Shown: positions 8,754 to 18,382, counted from the stretch's first letter. The stretch is 64,000 nucleotides of DNA from Bacillus aquiflavi (GCF_019915265.1 NZ_CP082780.1:1922001-1986000); one strand, 5' to 3'. Translations and numbers: made by a program. The notes: generated by a model not told the origin, from the letters alone.

Positions 8754-9371
8754 TTACGTATAAGATCTTACTGTTTCCCCAAGGGTTGATGCAGTTGTTC
8801 CATCACCAACAGCTGCGAATTTCCATTCATTCCCATTACGATATATTTCTCCAACGATCAATGTTGTTTTTCCAGAATAATCATCTGTTAAATTGTAATG
8901 AATAAGTTCTTCGTTATTAGTATGGTTCACAACGCGAATGAACGCATTACGAATCATTCCAAAATGTTGCTTTCTTTTCACACAATTATAAATGTTTACG
9001 ACAAAGACAAGCTTTTGGATTGAGGATGATACTTTATTTAGATCGACAATGATCTGCTCATCATCTCCATCTCCATGACCTGTTAAGTTATCTCCAGTAT
9101 GTCTTACACTTCCATCACTGCTTTTGAGATTTACAAAATAAACAACATCATTATTTTTTCTCAGCTTATCGTTTTCACCGAGCAATATTACCGATGCGTC
9201 GCAGTCAATATTCGCGGAGCCTCCTCCAAAAAGCGAGCCTAGAAAACCTCCTCCGCCCCGGCCATTAACAGGGTCCCAGCCTAAACCTATTAATATTTTT
9301 GATAATCCAGGTTGTCCTTTCGTTAAGTCAACACGTTGACCTTTTGTTAAATTAATTGCCAATTTTATCAC
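8754..9371 (-). CDS. TerD family protein with glycine-rich insertion
   Basis: 205 residues, a TerD domain like its neighbour but with a glycine-rich insert (RGGGGFLGSLFGGGS) in the first calcium loop, just before NIDCDASVIL. The second loop, GDNLTGHGDGDDE, is intact. The insert and the divergent NCVKRKQHFGM segment match the YceC-type paralogue rather than YceD/YceE. It probably works with the other TerD proteins and TerC at the membrane. It sits 55 bases upstream of the second TerD gene and about 100 bases downstream of yceH, in the same operon. Confidence 0.9.
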   Translation of the reverse strand: MIKLAINLTKGQRVDLTKGQPGLSKILIGLGWDPVNGRGGGGFLGSLFGGGSANIDCDASVILLGENDKLRKNNDVVYFVNLKSSDGSVRHTGDNLTGHGDGDDEQIIVDLNKVSSSIQKLVFVVNIYNCVKRKQHFGMIRNAFIRVVNHTNNEELIHYNLTDDYSGKTTLIVGEIYRNGNEWKFAAVGDGTTASTLGETVRSYT

Positions 9372-9472
9372 CTCTATATGTTGATTTGAGCGTTAAAAAA
9401 CGATGTACTTTATCTTTATTGTTTTGAACAGTCTCATGACTTACCTGTTAGGAAACGATACAAAGCTTAGCC

Positions 9473-10585
9473 TTATATTTTTGCATTTTTAAAGTTGTTT
9501 TGCAGCTGTTCCAAGCGTTTCGTTCCTTCTTCACGTAAACGCTTGTTTTCTTCTTCAATGGATTTTGTTTCTTCCATTCCTTTCATAATAATGTTCCATG
9601 TTTCTTCGATTGTTTCAATTTTAATACTTGGACTACCAGCAAGTCTGGCTATGTCTGCACTTTGCTGAGCGATGTTTTGTGCATTGCGAACGAGCATTTC
9701 ATTTGTTCGGCGATCAAGCTCACTCATTGAATCAGCTACAAGCTTTTGACGTTTAGCGGCAACAGCTTGAATAAGTCCATTTTTAAATATCGGAATTGTC
9801 GTCACAAAAGCAGAGTTAATTTTTCCGATTAATTTCGTATTGCCTCGTTGAAGCATACGAATTTGCGGTGCAGTTTGCAACGAAACGATTTTTGCCATTT
9901 CTAGATCATACACACGTTGATCAAGCAGTTCGATAATATTTTTTAATGAATCAAGCTGCATAGATGCTAGCTGATCCCCATTTGCTGCTCGACTTTCTAA
10001 AAGCGGCAATTGGTTCTTCTTTAGCTCTTCCGATTTCATTTCACCTGCTACGACATATTTTTCTAATGTTAAATAATATTGATAGTTTTGCTCATACATG
10101 TCTTCGAGCATGTTCGTTGATTCTACCATTTCGTTTTGATATTTAGAAATCTCTACATAAATTTTATCGATTTCCTGTCCCATCGTTTGATATTTTCCAA
10201 ATAGCTTTTCAACTAGTTTTTCACCACGTTTAAAAAGCTTCCCAAACAATCCACCCGAAGTTTGTTCAAAATCTTTTTTATCGAACTTGTCCATAATCTT
10301 GCCAAGTTGCTTTAGCAGCTCTCCAGAGTCTTCAACTTTTGTTGTTCGCATATTTGAAAGAATTTGATCTGAAAAGCGTGAAATTTGAACTGCTGGTTCT
10401 TTTCCGAATTCAAGAACTTGAATTTGATCGCGTTCATCAATCGAACGAGCTAAGTTTTGTACTTCAGGCTCGTTTCGAAGCGCTAGCTTAATTTCTGATA
10501 CTTTTGATTCTGTCAATTTATCGTCTGGATTTGTTGTTACTAAACTTGCTTCTTGAGTTTGCAATTGATTCATACGACTAGTCAC
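9473..10585 (-). CDS. yceH: Toxic anion resistance protein, TelA family (YceH)
   Basis: 370 residues, largely helical and coiled coil. Family features: an N-terminal LARSIDERDQIQVLEFGKEP segment, a central GKLFKRGEKLVEKLFGKYQ that precedes long helices, and the VAAKRQKLVADSMSELD region. TelA/KlaA/YceH proteins accompany TerD genes and are linked to tellurite and envelope stress, with no defined biochemistry. The start overlaps the end of yceG by eight bases, so translation is probably coupled. Transcription is likely from the SigW-like promoter ahead of yceG. Confidence 0.9.
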   Translation of the reverse strand: MTSRMNQLQTQEASLVTTNPDDKLTESKVSEIKLALRNEPEVQNLARSIDERDQIQVLEFGKEPAVQISRFSDQILSNMRTTKVEDSGELLKQLGKIMDKFDKKDFEQTSGGLFGKLFKRGEKLVEKLFGKYQTMGQEIDKIYVEISKYQNEMVESTNMLEDMYEQNYQYYLTLEKYVVAGEMKSEELKKNQLPLLESRAANGDQLASMQLDSLKNIIELLDQRVYDLEMAKIVSLQTAPQIRMLQRGNTKLIGKINSAFVTTIPIFKNGLIQAVAAKRQKLVADSMSELDRRTNEMLVRNAQNIAQQSADIARLAGSPSIKIETIEETWNIIMKGMEETKSIEEENKRLREEGTKRLEQLQNNFKNAKI

Positions 10586-12221
10586 CTCTTAAGTTTTTAA
10601 AAATATTTTGAGAAAACATTCTTTTAAAAATAGACGGTTCTTTAAATTCTTGTTCAAACACAACATCTTCAAGCCAATGAATATCATATAAAGATTCATC
10701 AAGATAATTTTCGATATCATTTTGACCCGGCGGATTATAAAGTACAATATCTATTCCAAAATGGTTTAATAAAAGCAGTAAAGCCGCATCAGGTCTCGTC
10801 ATTGTTCCATTTAATTCATTATTATAAAGAATCAGTTTTGGTACATCTTGCGAGTAGTCAAATTTCTGCAGTAACTTTAATATTGATGCTGGGATTTGCA
10901 TTGCTTGGGTAAACAGATACATTTTGACATCCTCTTCTGTTTCTTGATGGATCGGTTTAAAATGAGGCTGTCGACAAATATTTTTGACTGCATTTGCAAT
11001 TCCTTTTTGCAAGCCCCCTGGTAAATGACCATACTTCCAAAAATGTGCATTCATTATTTTATCTGGATTTAATAGCCCGTCTTTATCAAGTGAGTTACGA
11101 TAATGAAAACGAAAGTCATTATTTATATTTGATGTAAATGGAAATCTCTTGATTAAAAGACAATCTTCCAGTTGAATAACCCCGTGAATGCGATCCCAAT
11201 ATTCTTTTCGGTTTTTACTTACTCCTTGAACTTTTGCAAAAATTGAAGGGATTTTAACCTCGCCATTTTTCACTTCAAAGTTCGGTCGAATCATTGCCTT
11301 TTCTTTAATTAAAAGAAATAACTCATCATACGTTGTTTTTAATGTAACGGAAGATGGAGTATAATCACGCAGTTGCCACGGTTTGTAAAGTCCTGAGCCT
11401 TCATGGTTTAAGATCGATTCAATTTCGCGAGATGCACGATACGCAACTGTAGAAGTTCTTCGTCTTTTTTCGGTTGGAAACGGCTCAGGTTCTTTCTTTT
11501 CTGGATATGTATGAACAAATGTTAGTTCCTGATTTGGATCGAATTTTTGTAAAACATCTGTCCCGTCAGGATGAAACATCATGATGTCACAGCCAATTTT
11601 CATTAAATAGTAGAGAAAATATTGGTGACTTTTCGTCGCTTCTCCATACCAAAGAAATTTGGGCATTTCTTTTTCCGGATCAGCATTAATTAACAAATCT
11701 TTCAAATGATTGTTCGTCCATTTCACTACATCGACAAGAACACGCCGTAAATCGCTACTGCTCAGACCATTATTTTCAAGAGTCTCAAACGTTGACAAGA
11801 GGTCAATCATACTTTCGCGAATCTTTCTATGTACAGCATGGTTGCTCGACTTTAGGAGAAGCTGTTCCCCATCAAGAAAGGCAACAAAACGATTAATTGA
11901 TAATTTTTGCTCACGGTGGATTTGCAATACTTTTTGAATCGCCTGAAATTGATGATTGTCAATTGTTTTATCAATTGACTCTTCACTTAATAAATGCAAT
12001 TGCACATCTTTAGAGCGAACATATTCAAATAAGTTGTTGTAGTATTCATCTTCATCAAAGGGGATTCCTAAAAACCTCACCAGCACTTGGCCAATATGGA
12101 TTGTACCATTTTCTAGTTTATATTGTGGTCTTTCATTAATTGATTTTTTTAACGTAGTCAACCAATTTTCATATGACAAGGGCAAAATGTGTGTATGTAA
12201 TTGGTTGTATGATGGAAACAT
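10578..12221 (-). CDS. yceG: YceG family protein of the Ter operon
   Basis: 547 residues, matching the length of B. subtilis YceG. No signal peptide or membrane span is seen; it is a large soluble protein with repeated motifs (two related halves, each with an FAKV- or VRFLGIPFDEDEYY-like segment). The family is found almost only beside TelA and TerD genes and has no known activity. Here it is the first gene of yceG-yceH-terD-terD, under a SigW-type promoter about 90-117 bases upstream. In B. subtilis the yce operon belongs to the envelope-stress regulons, which fits. Confidence 0.85.
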   Translation of the reverse strand: MFPSYNQLHTHILPLSYENWLTTLKKSINERPQYKLENGTIHIGQVLVRFLGIPFDEDEYYNNLFEYVRSKDVQLHLLSEESIDKTIDNHQFQAIQKVLQIHREQKLSINRFVAFLDGEQLLLKSSNHAVHRKIRESMIDLLSTFETLENNGLSSSDLRRVLVDVVKWTNNHLKDLLINADPEKEMPKFLWYGEATKSHQYFLYYLMKIGCDIMMFHPDGTDVLQKFDPNQELTFVHTYPEKKEPEPFPTEKRRRTSTVAYRASREIESILNHEGSGLYKPWQLRDYTPSSVTLKTTYDELFLLIKEKAMIRPNFEVKNGEVKIPSIFAKVQGVSKNRKEYWDRIHGVIQLEDCLLIKRFPFTSNINNDFRFHYRNSLDKDGLLNPDKIMNAHFWKYGHLPGGLQKGIANAVKNICRQPHFKPIHQETEEDVKMYLFTQAMQIPASILKLLQKFDYSQDVPKLILYNNELNGTMTRPDAALLLLLNHFGIDIVLYNPPGQNDIENYLDESLYDIHWLEDVVFEQEFKEPSIFKRMFSQNIFKNLRGD

Positions 12222-12310
12222 ATTAATCCCTTCCCTTTTTAATACGAAAAATAAAACTTTTTCTTAATCATAACATATTTGGTGATGAGCAATTAGGAAT
12301 TCTAGTAGTT

Positions 12311-12338
12311 TATACGATAATAAATATAAAAAGTTTCA
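12311..12338 (-). promoter_or_regulatory. SigW-type (ECF) promoter of yceG operon
   Basis: On the minus strand TGAAAC, a 16-base spacer rich in T, and CGTATA: an exact match to the ECF consensus used by SigW/SigX/SigM in Bacillus. It lies about 90 bases upstream of yceG. Confidence 0.75.
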
Positions 12339-12418
12339 TTTTTCTAAAAAAGATGCTCCTCACCTTTTATCTCGTCCAAGTATATAGTAAATTATCGAAT
12401 GATTGTAGGTGAAACGAG

Positions 12419-12676
12419 ATGAGATTTTTAAATAGAAGAAGTCTAAAAAATCAACTTGACCAAGCGCTTGATGACATCCAAGACGTAATGGTTTCTGAAC
12501 TGTTTATTTATATTGATTTATTGTTTTATGCACTTTTTTTTTTACGTTGTTACTTTCTACGTCAAAAAGAGTATTTCTTTTTCACCTGTAAAAAGTTTTT
12601 TTTCATCATTTATTTATTAAGTGTATTGCTATTTTTATTAATAAAAAAATGGTTTAAAGATTACCATTTGAAATAA
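12419..12676 (+). CDS. Doubtful small membrane protein frame
   Basis: An 85-codon frame with a possible GGTG ribosome site. The first 26 residues are charged and helix-like (RSLKNQLDQALDDIQDVM), then two hydrophobic stretches rich in Phe, Leu and Tyr follow, coded by T-rich DNA. Its 3' end overlaps the HAD gene on the other strand by 23 bases. I do not recognise it. It may be a real small membrane protein, or the N-terminal stub of a lost gene followed by random T-rich frame. Confidence 0.3.
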   Translation: MRFLNRRSLKNQLDQALDDIQDVMVSELFIYIDLLFYALFFLRCYFLRQKEYFFFTCKKFFFIIYLLSVLLFLLIKKWFKDYHLK

Positions 12677-13505
12677 ATCGTAAAATTTGGCTTTCAATTT
12701 CTTCTCCGGCAGCGATACCCTCTGTTTCTGAAATATAATAATCTTTTAATGACTGTGTATTCTTTTTAGAAAGTTCCCCGTGTTTCGGTATGAATCCTTT
12801 CGTACAATGAATTAAAAATTCTTCATCTAATAGGGAATCTCCAGCCCCTAACACTGTGGTTATCCCTTCTTTCTCTTTTATATAGTTAACCGCTCTCCCT
12901 TTACTCACGACTTTCGGAATAAAATATAATTTTTTTCCATGAAGCCAAACATTCCATCCATATGGATTTACAATTTCATTAAGCGTATGGACTTGAATAT
13001 GTAACGGTGAGTCTATGCGGCAGTAGAAAAACAAATCATCGACTACTTTTATTTTTTGTTCTATATTCAATGAATGTTTTTGCAGTAAACTTAAAATCTC
13101 TTGTCTTGGAGAGCTAGTGTTTTTTAATAAGTTTGTCATCATGTCCTGCCATTGTTTGTCTAGCTTACCTTCAACAAGAACTGTACCTCCATTGGATGTT
13201 ATAGCATACGGTAATAGTATTCCGTGCTCAAAGAGCAGGAGCCGGATAAATTGTTGAATTGATCTTGTCGTTACAGGAACGAACAGCACATCATTACATA
13301 TATCTAAAAGCAAATTTAATGTCTTTTTTGTCATAAAGGCGGTATCCTCACCCGCTTTTTTTTCGACAGAGATAAGTCGTTTTTCATGTAATAACGGATA
13401 TTGTTTTAACGCCCGCGTTGAATAAATTATTGTTCGATCAAGATCAGATGCAAACATGATTTTTCTTGATTTCCAAGCTTCTTTATGATGATTATGAGTC
13501 GACAT
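12654..13505 (-). CDS. HAD family phosphatase of the Ter biosynthetic block
   Basis: 283 residues. HAD motif I is ASDLDRTIIYS with the nucleophile Asp, motif II a Thr in VPVTTRS, and motif IV GAGDSLLDEEF. The C2-type cap resembles sucrose-phosphate phosphatase-like members. In the Ter-associated metabolite operons described in comparative genomics, this HAD enzyme is encoded with an HpcH/HpaI lyase and phosphoribosyltransferases and is proposed to dephosphorylate a nucleoside-like product. It is last of the four co-directional genes 17152-12654, about 55 bases after the StiP gene. The substrate is unknown. Confidence 0.88.
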   Translation of the reverse strand: MSTHNHHKEAWKSRKIMFASDLDRTIIYSTRALKQYPLLHEKRLISVEKKAGEDTAFMTKKTLNLLLDICNDVLFVPVTTRSIQQFIRLLLFEHGILLPYAITSNGGTVLVEGKLDKQWQDMMTNLLKNTSSPRQEILSLLQKHSLNIEQKIKVVDDLFFYCRIDSPLHIQVHTLNEIVNPYGWNVWLHGKKLYFIPKVVSKGRAVNYIKEKEGITTVLGAGDSLLDEEFLIHCTKGFIPKHGELSKKNTQSLKDYYISETEGIAAGEEIESQILRFISNGNL

Positions 13506-13560
13506 TATTTTGGCTCCTTAAAGGTTGAATTAAACCACAACAAGTGTAGCTCATTTCTGG

Positions 13561-14619
13561 TTAATGTAAGATTTCCACATTCCTTTCTTCTGCTAACATA
13601 ATAATGTGGCGAACATACGGACTATTCGTATCCTTCATTAAAATTTTCCAAGGAACTCGTCTTAATAATACACGTGTCGTTTCACCAACACCTGGCTTTA
13701 CAAAATGACTGCTTTCAATGCCAAACTCCGCTTGAATTTTTTTCACGTCTTCCATCCCTTGAAAAGTTGCAGCTTGTTTTTGAGTGAATGTTTCGTTATA
13801 TTTTTTTACAGCTTCCTGAACTGCTGGGAACTCAAGTGCAATATGTTGAATGTACTCATTGGATACATCAACCGGCATTAACTCCTGATAAAATTTAGCA
13901 CCGTGATAATCAGTTGGACCGACTAATTGCTCGTTTAAAACAGTTCTGCTCACTAGCCCAGAAACAGTCGAATTTAAGCAGGCACTAGGAATAAGAAAAT
14001 CTTCACGAGTTCCGTAAAGAGTTGAACAATATCCTGGGTCCGCTAATACCGCAAGTGTGTCATCAAGAGTCACACCATAGTCGTTTTTAAATTTCTGACA
14101 AGCCTTTGTTAGCTCTTTTGAAATCGCACCTTTTCCTGTCCAACCGTCAATAAATTGTATCGACCAGCCGGGGTGTCGTTGTAAAATATAGTGAATTGCA
14201 TTTTCATCTATACCTCGATCACGAATAATTGAAATACTATAATGAGGAACGATGAGCTCATAACGATACTCAAGATAGCGGCGAATTAAAATTCCAATTG
14301 GCGTTCCGGCTCTTGCCAATGAAACAAGTACAGTCTTCTTTCCTTTTAATCGATAAATTTGCTCTGCTGTTATTCCAACATATAATGCTAGTTTTTGCTT
14401 ATATTCATTTAACGATTTCCAAAATAAATGAACGTACTCGCTTGGAGGCTGATATTCTATCGGTAATGTTTCACTATAATGCTGGCCTCCTTGAACGAGC
14501 TTTTCTCGATTTTCAGTAGAATCCTCAAGTTTGTAATTGCTTAAATCTTTCAATAAAAAAATGACATCTTTTTCATCATACGAACCAATTTTTTTCGGCT
14601 TTAAAAATACTGGATTCAT
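13561..14619 (-). CDS. StiP-family (PRTase-like plus PELOTA domain) protein of the Ter block
   Basis: 352 residues, the family usually labelled cysteine protease StiP. The central domain looks like a phosphoribosyltransferase: VLVSLARAGTPIG near residue 98 and the PRPP-loop-like FIDGWTGKGAIS near residue 158. The C-terminal 80 residues (GVGETTRVLLRRVPWKIL) match the PELOTA RNA-binding module reported in these proteins. It lies 12 bases after the second PRTase gene. The protease label comes from the database name, not from anything visible; a nucleoside-modifying role is more plausible by context. Confidence 0.85.
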   Translation of the reverse strand: MNPVFLKPKKIGSYDEKDVIFLLKDLSNYKLEDSTENREKLVQGGQHYSETLPIEYQPPSEYVHLFWKSLNEYKQKLALYVGITAEQIYRLKGKKTVLVSLARAGTPIGILIRRYLEYRYELIVPHYSISIIRDRGIDENAIHYILQRHPGWSIQFIDGWTGKGAISKELTKACQKFKNDYGVTLDDTLAVLADPGYCSTLYGTREDFLIPSACLNSTVSGLVSRTVLNEQLVGPTDYHGAKFYQELMPVDVSNEYIQHIALEFPAVQEAVKKYNETFTQKQAATFQGMEDVKKIQAEFGIESSHFVKPGVGETTRVLLRRVPWKILMKDTNSPYVRHIIMLAEERNVEILH

Positions 14620-14631
14620 CTTTTTAACACC

Positions 14632-16005
14632 TCAATTCTTTCTGTTAAAGAAAACAATCTTAATATGTGGGATTCTCGTTTTCTTCAATTCTTGTAAAAG
14701 AGGAGTTAATTTAGTTTCCTCTACTTCCCGTTCAAAGAAAAGAAATAACTCACCATACTTTTCAGGTTCAATATTATAAACGTAATTTGTGACCGACTGA
14801 TCTTCAGGATTTGGGAATTCCAAACGAAAGTTAGCTCCATATCCTGTTTGCGAACTTGCATGAATCGGGCTTCTAGTCGTTGAATGATAGAAAATCCCTT
14901 CACCCATTTCAGCTGACACTCTCATCGGGATATACATAAATTCATTTGTCCCTAAACAAAGTGTTTTGCTCTTAGGGTGTGAACGATATTTTTTTAGAAA
15001 AGCAGCAATTTTCTTGATCCATGCATCAATATCTTCAAAAGAGTCTGAAGTTAAGGCAAACCTTCCAGTTTCAGATAAATAAGGGGTTTCGTTAATTACG
15101 CCTACCTGATTAATTGAATAGTTATTGACGACCTTTAAAGGCGGCTGAAAATAATCGTCCATATAAATTGTTTCAATTGATTGTGTTTCGTGCAGCGTAT
15201 TCTTATTTAATAAAGGGGTTTGTTTAACTGCTCCGTTTGTTTCTACTGTTCCTTTTAACAAGCTGACAGTATGAATCGTAATTCCAAGCTCACATTCTGC
15301 TTTTTGAAATGCTTCGATATCACTTTCAGAACGCCAATCTAAAATTGAGATCACTGTATATTTGCGCCGTGGATAATTCTTTTGAATCGATCTAATAATG
15401 TTTAACGCAGTTTTTCCTGTCGTGATCTCATCATCAACGAGAATGACTTCGCGATCGTTGTTCAACATTTTTTCATTCACATAACAGCGGTGCGAAGTAG
15501 CATGAGAATGCTCCTCCTCAAATGTAACAATCGGTGAATAATCAACAAGTTTTTCCCTCGTTGTATGAAAAAAAACTGCATCATTTATACATTCAAAGAA
15601 AGCATATCCAAGTGCTGTTGCTGTTTCCGCAAACCCGATAATAACTGGCGCAGAAGGTAGCTCGATAAACGGACTCATTTTAAATGCTTTCACGTCTTTC
15701 TGGAAGTATGAAATGAGTTCATGCGTAACATTACTTTTACTATCATGAACAATCTCTGCATATCTCGCTGCTAGTAACGCCCCAATTAATAGACCCGTTT
15801 GCGGCACAATCGGGATATGTTTTCCTAATAGTTTACTTACAAATAAAAATGACCGCTTTTTATTTACCCTTGCAGCCATTAAAAATAAGTCATTCATCTC
15901 GAGCCTGTAAGGATTTTCTGTTACTGTTACTTTCACTGTTAACGAATCAATTACATTATATGTATGTTTTTTGTTTAAGTAAGTCGATGTATGTGTATTG
16001 TTCAT
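14632..16005 (-). CDS. Phosphoribosyltransferase with C-terminal TRSP domain (Ter block)
   Basis: About 457 residues. The N-terminal half is an orotate-type phosphoribosyltransferase with the PRPP motif VILVDDEITTGKTA near residue 190; the C-terminal half has the LCLGTNEFMYIPMRVS segment typical of the TRSP domain. I prefer the ATG at 16003-16005, which follows GGGGTG by four bases, over the one 12 bases upstream. Either way the start lies inside the end of the HpcH-like gene (about 50 bases of overlap), indicating coupled translation. Known only from Ter-associated operons; predicted to attach ribose-5-phosphate to an unidentified base. Confidence 0.88.
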   Translation of the reverse strand: MNNTHTSTYLNKKHTYNVIDSLTVKVTVTENPYRLEMNDLFLMAARVNKKRSFLFVSKLLGKHIPIVPQTGLLIGALLAARYAEIVHDSKSNVTHELISYFQKDVKAFKMSPFIELPSAPVIIGFAETATALGYAFFECINDAVFFHTTREKLVDYSPIVTFEEEHSHATSHRCYVNEKMLNNDREVILVDDEITTGKTALNIIRSIQKNYPRRKYTVISILDWRSESDIEAFQKAECELGITIHTVSLLKGTVETNGAVKQTPLLNKNTLHETQSIETIYMDDYFQPPLKVVNNYSINQVGVINETPYLSETGRFALTSDSFEDIDAWIKKIAAFLKKYRSHPKSKTLCLGTNEFMYIPMRVSAEMGEGIFYHSTTRSPIHASSQTGYGANFRLEFPNPEDQSVTNYVYNIEPEKYGELFLFFEREVEETKLTPLLQELKKTRIPHIKIVFFNRKN

Positions 16006-17152
16006 GAAGCACCCCATAAATTTGTGATTTTAAAAGAATTTTTTCTGCCCAATTATAGTGAGGCTTTAATTCATTCATCTTATTAGAAAAGTGGCTTTTA
16101 AAGACACCTCTCTGTCCGTTAGCACCTTCAATAATACTTTTTGCATCGATGTATTCTTCATATGTCACAACGTTTAAAGACTGAACGATCTCAATATGCG
16201 TTGGATGAATAACCTTTTTTCCTGTTATTCCATTTGCAATATCCATTAAAACTTCTTGAATAAGTCCATCAATTTGACGATTAATTAACTCATTTCTCCA
16301 TTTAATTCCCTTAGAACCGTATCGTTCACGAAATGGCGTTTGTCGTAACTGCGGCTTTAACATTCTTTCATTTGAAATAAAATGTTCCCATACAGGTCCT
16401 GATACGACGTAAGGACGATCAGACCGTAAAAAAATGTTAATAATATCTGTAATACAGTCACGAAGAATTCCAATATCATAAACAGTCGTCTCGACATTTC
16501 TTCTAATCCCATATAAACCGCAAAAGTCAGTAGCACCAATTCGGACATTTAAAATTAAATTGTAATATTCATCTAGCAACTGTTTTAGTTCAGTTAGTTC
16601 ACTCATTCTCGTTTCTTTTTGAATAACCGCCTTCGTTTCAAAAATAGGCATTCCATATAACCGCATACCTTGTTCGTTTAATTGATTAAGCTCTTGCAAA
16701 AAGAGTCTTCCTGTTTGCGGAGAAAACTTCGGAAAAACAAACCCTGTTAACAAATGCAATTCGCCCGTTAATTGTTGTGTTAATTTCATCAATTGTTGTA
16801 AGCTTCGGACACGGACGAACAATAACGGAAGATCATCTTGTTGAAAAAAGCCTGCCTGCATTTCTTGATATAAAGTTCGTAATTCATGAATTAATTTTTC
16901 TTCAGCTTCTTCAACTTCAAGGTCTCCAATTGCATCTTCTAAACAAATAACTAAAGACGATACCCCTGCATGTTTTTTAGAAAGAAGCTCTTGATGAATA
17001 TTCGGTCTCGTTGCCGGCATATATAAAGTAGCTCCAAGGGCATAAGATAGGAGATTTTTTGGCGTTTGTTTATTAAACGGCTGTGGCTGTATATAAAAAA
17101 GCCTCCTTAACTCTTGGTCTGATAAGTTAGCAAATAGCTTCATCCACTTCAC
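15956..17152 (-). CDS. HpcH/HpaI aldolase / citrate lyase beta-like protein (Ter block)
   Basis: 398 residues, a TIM-barrel C-C lyase of the HpcH/HpaI-CitE superfamily. Recognisable are LVICLEDAIGDLE (metal-binding acidic residues), LFVRVRSLQ, GFVFPKFSP and LNVRIGATDFCGLYG. It is first of a four-gene run (lyase, PRTase-TRSP, StiP, HAD) thought to make a nucleoside-like metabolite in Ter stress systems. A terminator of terC lies between it and terC, so it probably has its own promoter in 17153-17208, which I could not define. The chemistry is unknown. Confidence 0.88.
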   Translation of the reverse strand: MKWMKLFANLSDQELRRLFYIQPQPFNKQTPKNLLSYALGATLYMPATRPNIHQELLSKKHAGVSSLVICLEDAIGDLEVEEAEEKLIHELRTLYQEMQAGFFQQDDLPLLFVRVRSLQQLMKLTQQLTGELHLLTGFVFPKFSPQTGRLFLQELNQLNEQGMRLYGMPIFETKAVIQKETRMSELTELKQLLDEYYNLILNVRIGATDFCGLYGIRRNVETTVYDIGILRDCITDIINIFLRSDRPYVVSGPVWEHFISNERMLKPQLRQTPFRERYGSKGIKWRNELINRQIDGLIQEVLMDIANGITGKKVIHPTHIEIVQSLNVVTYEEYIDAKSIIEGANGQRGVFKSHFSNKMNELKPHYNWAEKILLKSQIYGVLHEQYTYIDLLKQKTYI

Positions 17153-17208
17153 CCTTTTTTCTTTTAAGTAATACCATATGAATGTAAATTATCAGTTAAT
17201 TGATTGTA

Positions 17209-17237
17209 AAAAAGAATTGGCCGATTAAGCCAATTCT
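17209..17237 (-). terminator. Terminator of terC (distal copy)
   Basis: Stem AGAATTGGC / GCCAATTCT with a 7-base loop followed on the minus strand by six T. A second, T-less copy of the same stem lies at 17346-17371, with a degenerate repeat copy between them. Confidence 0.75.
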
Positions 17238-17372
17238 CAGACTATTGATCAAATTAACTTATGAATGCCTGTTTATTTGTACCTCAACTGACATTTTTTA
17301 TCAGTATGAGAGGAATAGACTCTTATATTAAGCTTGTCCCCAAGTGAGAATTGGCTATAAAGTCAATTCTCA
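17238..17372 (+). repeat. Degenerate terminator-linked repeat flanked by duplicated stem
   Basis: The segment following the distal terminator begins CAGACTATTGATCAAA, a decayed form of CAGACTGTTGACAAAC. At its far end (17346-17371) the stem GAGAATTG / CAATTCTC repeats the terminator arms. The same arrangement is seen at 18210-18406. Confidence 0.5.
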
Positions 17373-17394
17373 TCTTTTTCGCTAAAACTATATT

Positions 17395-18162
17395 TTATTC
17401 GCTTTCTACTGTTTTCTTTTTATTCATAAAATGGACAACAAACGTTGCTACGAACGTAAGTAGTAAAATAAGGAAGAAATAGATATGATCTAATTCAAAC
17501 CCTACAACGCTTAAAAGCATTTTAGCAGAGATAATTAAAATTAATATGTAAGCTGAAGTTTCAAGCTCTGGAACACGATCGATTAACTTTAAAAATACAC
17601 CCGCAATCCCCCGCATCATTAAAATTCCAAGCATACCTCCAAGTAATAGCACCCATACTTCCTGACTGACTCCAAATGCAGCTAAAACACTATCGACAGA
17701 GAAAGCAATATCCATTAACTCAACTGCAACAACCGTTCCCCAAAAAGTTCCAAACAATCGGACTAACAGACCATTTTGGTTGACACCCTCAACGTCATCC
17801 TCTTCTTCCTCGCCTTTTCGTTTATCAATGAAATATTTAATTGACAACCAGGCTAGGTAGCCGGCACCTAGTACTTTCACCCACCATAACTCGATTAAGT
17901 AAACACCAACTCCAATTGCAAGAAAGCGGAAAAAGTATGCTCCAATTAATCCGTAAAAAAGTGCTTTTCGGCGTTTTTTTTCAGGTAAATGTTTCACCAT
18001 TACAGCTAAAACAAGCGCGTTATCTGCTGATAATAATCCTTCTAATATGACTAATGAACCGATTAAGCCCCAGCTTACAGGGTCTGTTAAAACTTTAATC
18101 CACATATCCAAATCAAAAAATTGGGCATATGTGTTTAAAATTCCTTGTAATATTTCTGACAT
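17395..18162 (-). CDS. yceF: TerC family integral membrane protein (YceF)
   Basis: 255 residues with seven to eight hydrophobic segments. The two TerC signature helices with buried acidic residues are present: LEGLLSADNALVLAVMV near residue 40 and VVAVELMDIAFSVDSVLA near residue 145. A charged loop (KRKGEEEEDDVEG) lies between. TerC is the membrane partner of TerD; several family members (Alx, MeeF/MeeY) export Mn2+ and help metallate secreted enzymes, so manganese efflux is a reasonable role. In B. subtilis yceF is co-operonic with terD genes; here repeat units and terminator stems separate the two. Confidence 0.92.
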   Translation of the reverse strand: MSEILQGILNTYAQFFDLDMWIKVLTDPVSWGLIGSLVILEGLLSADNALVLAVMVKHLPEKKRRKALFYGLIGAYFFRFLAIGVGVYLIELWWVKVLGAGYLAWLSIKYFIDKRKGEEEEDDVEGVNQNGLLVRLFGTFWGTVVAVELMDIAFSVDSVLAAFGVSQEVWVLLLGGMLGILMMRGIAGVFLKLIDRVPELETSAYILILIISAKMLLSVVGFELDHIYFFLILLLTFVATFVVHFMNKKKTVESE

Positions 18163-18209
18163 TATTAATGTTCCTCCTAGGTATTAGCTTAAAATTCGTT
18201 TTTCGGGAG

Positions 18210-18233
18210 AAAGACCCGGTAAAACCGAGTCTT
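18210..18233 (-). terminator. Terminator stem of terD, distal copy
   Basis: Stem AAGACTCGG / CCGGGTCTT with loop TTTTA, then TTCTCC on the minus strand. A near-identical stem is repeated at 18383-18406 on the other side of a repeat unit. Confidence 0.6.
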
Positions 18234-18382
18234 TAGACTGTTGACAAATGCCCGTATTCTTCTTTGCTTGCACCTCGTTAAAGCCCCATGAACACCTGAT
18301 CTATTTATGCTTTCGCTTTAGTGCCACGTGCCTTGACTGTATCTCTTAGGCATTTGCTTCAAAATTGTTTGTCCACAATCCC
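18234..18382 (+). repeat. Terminator-linked repeat, single copy
   Basis: Starts TAGACTGTTGACAAATGCCC and keeps GTATTCTTC, CCCATGAAC, GTGCC and CCTTGACTG in the order found in the tandem array, ending GCAAAATTGTTTGTCCAC-like. It lies exactly between two copies of the terD terminator stem. Confidence 0.75.
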
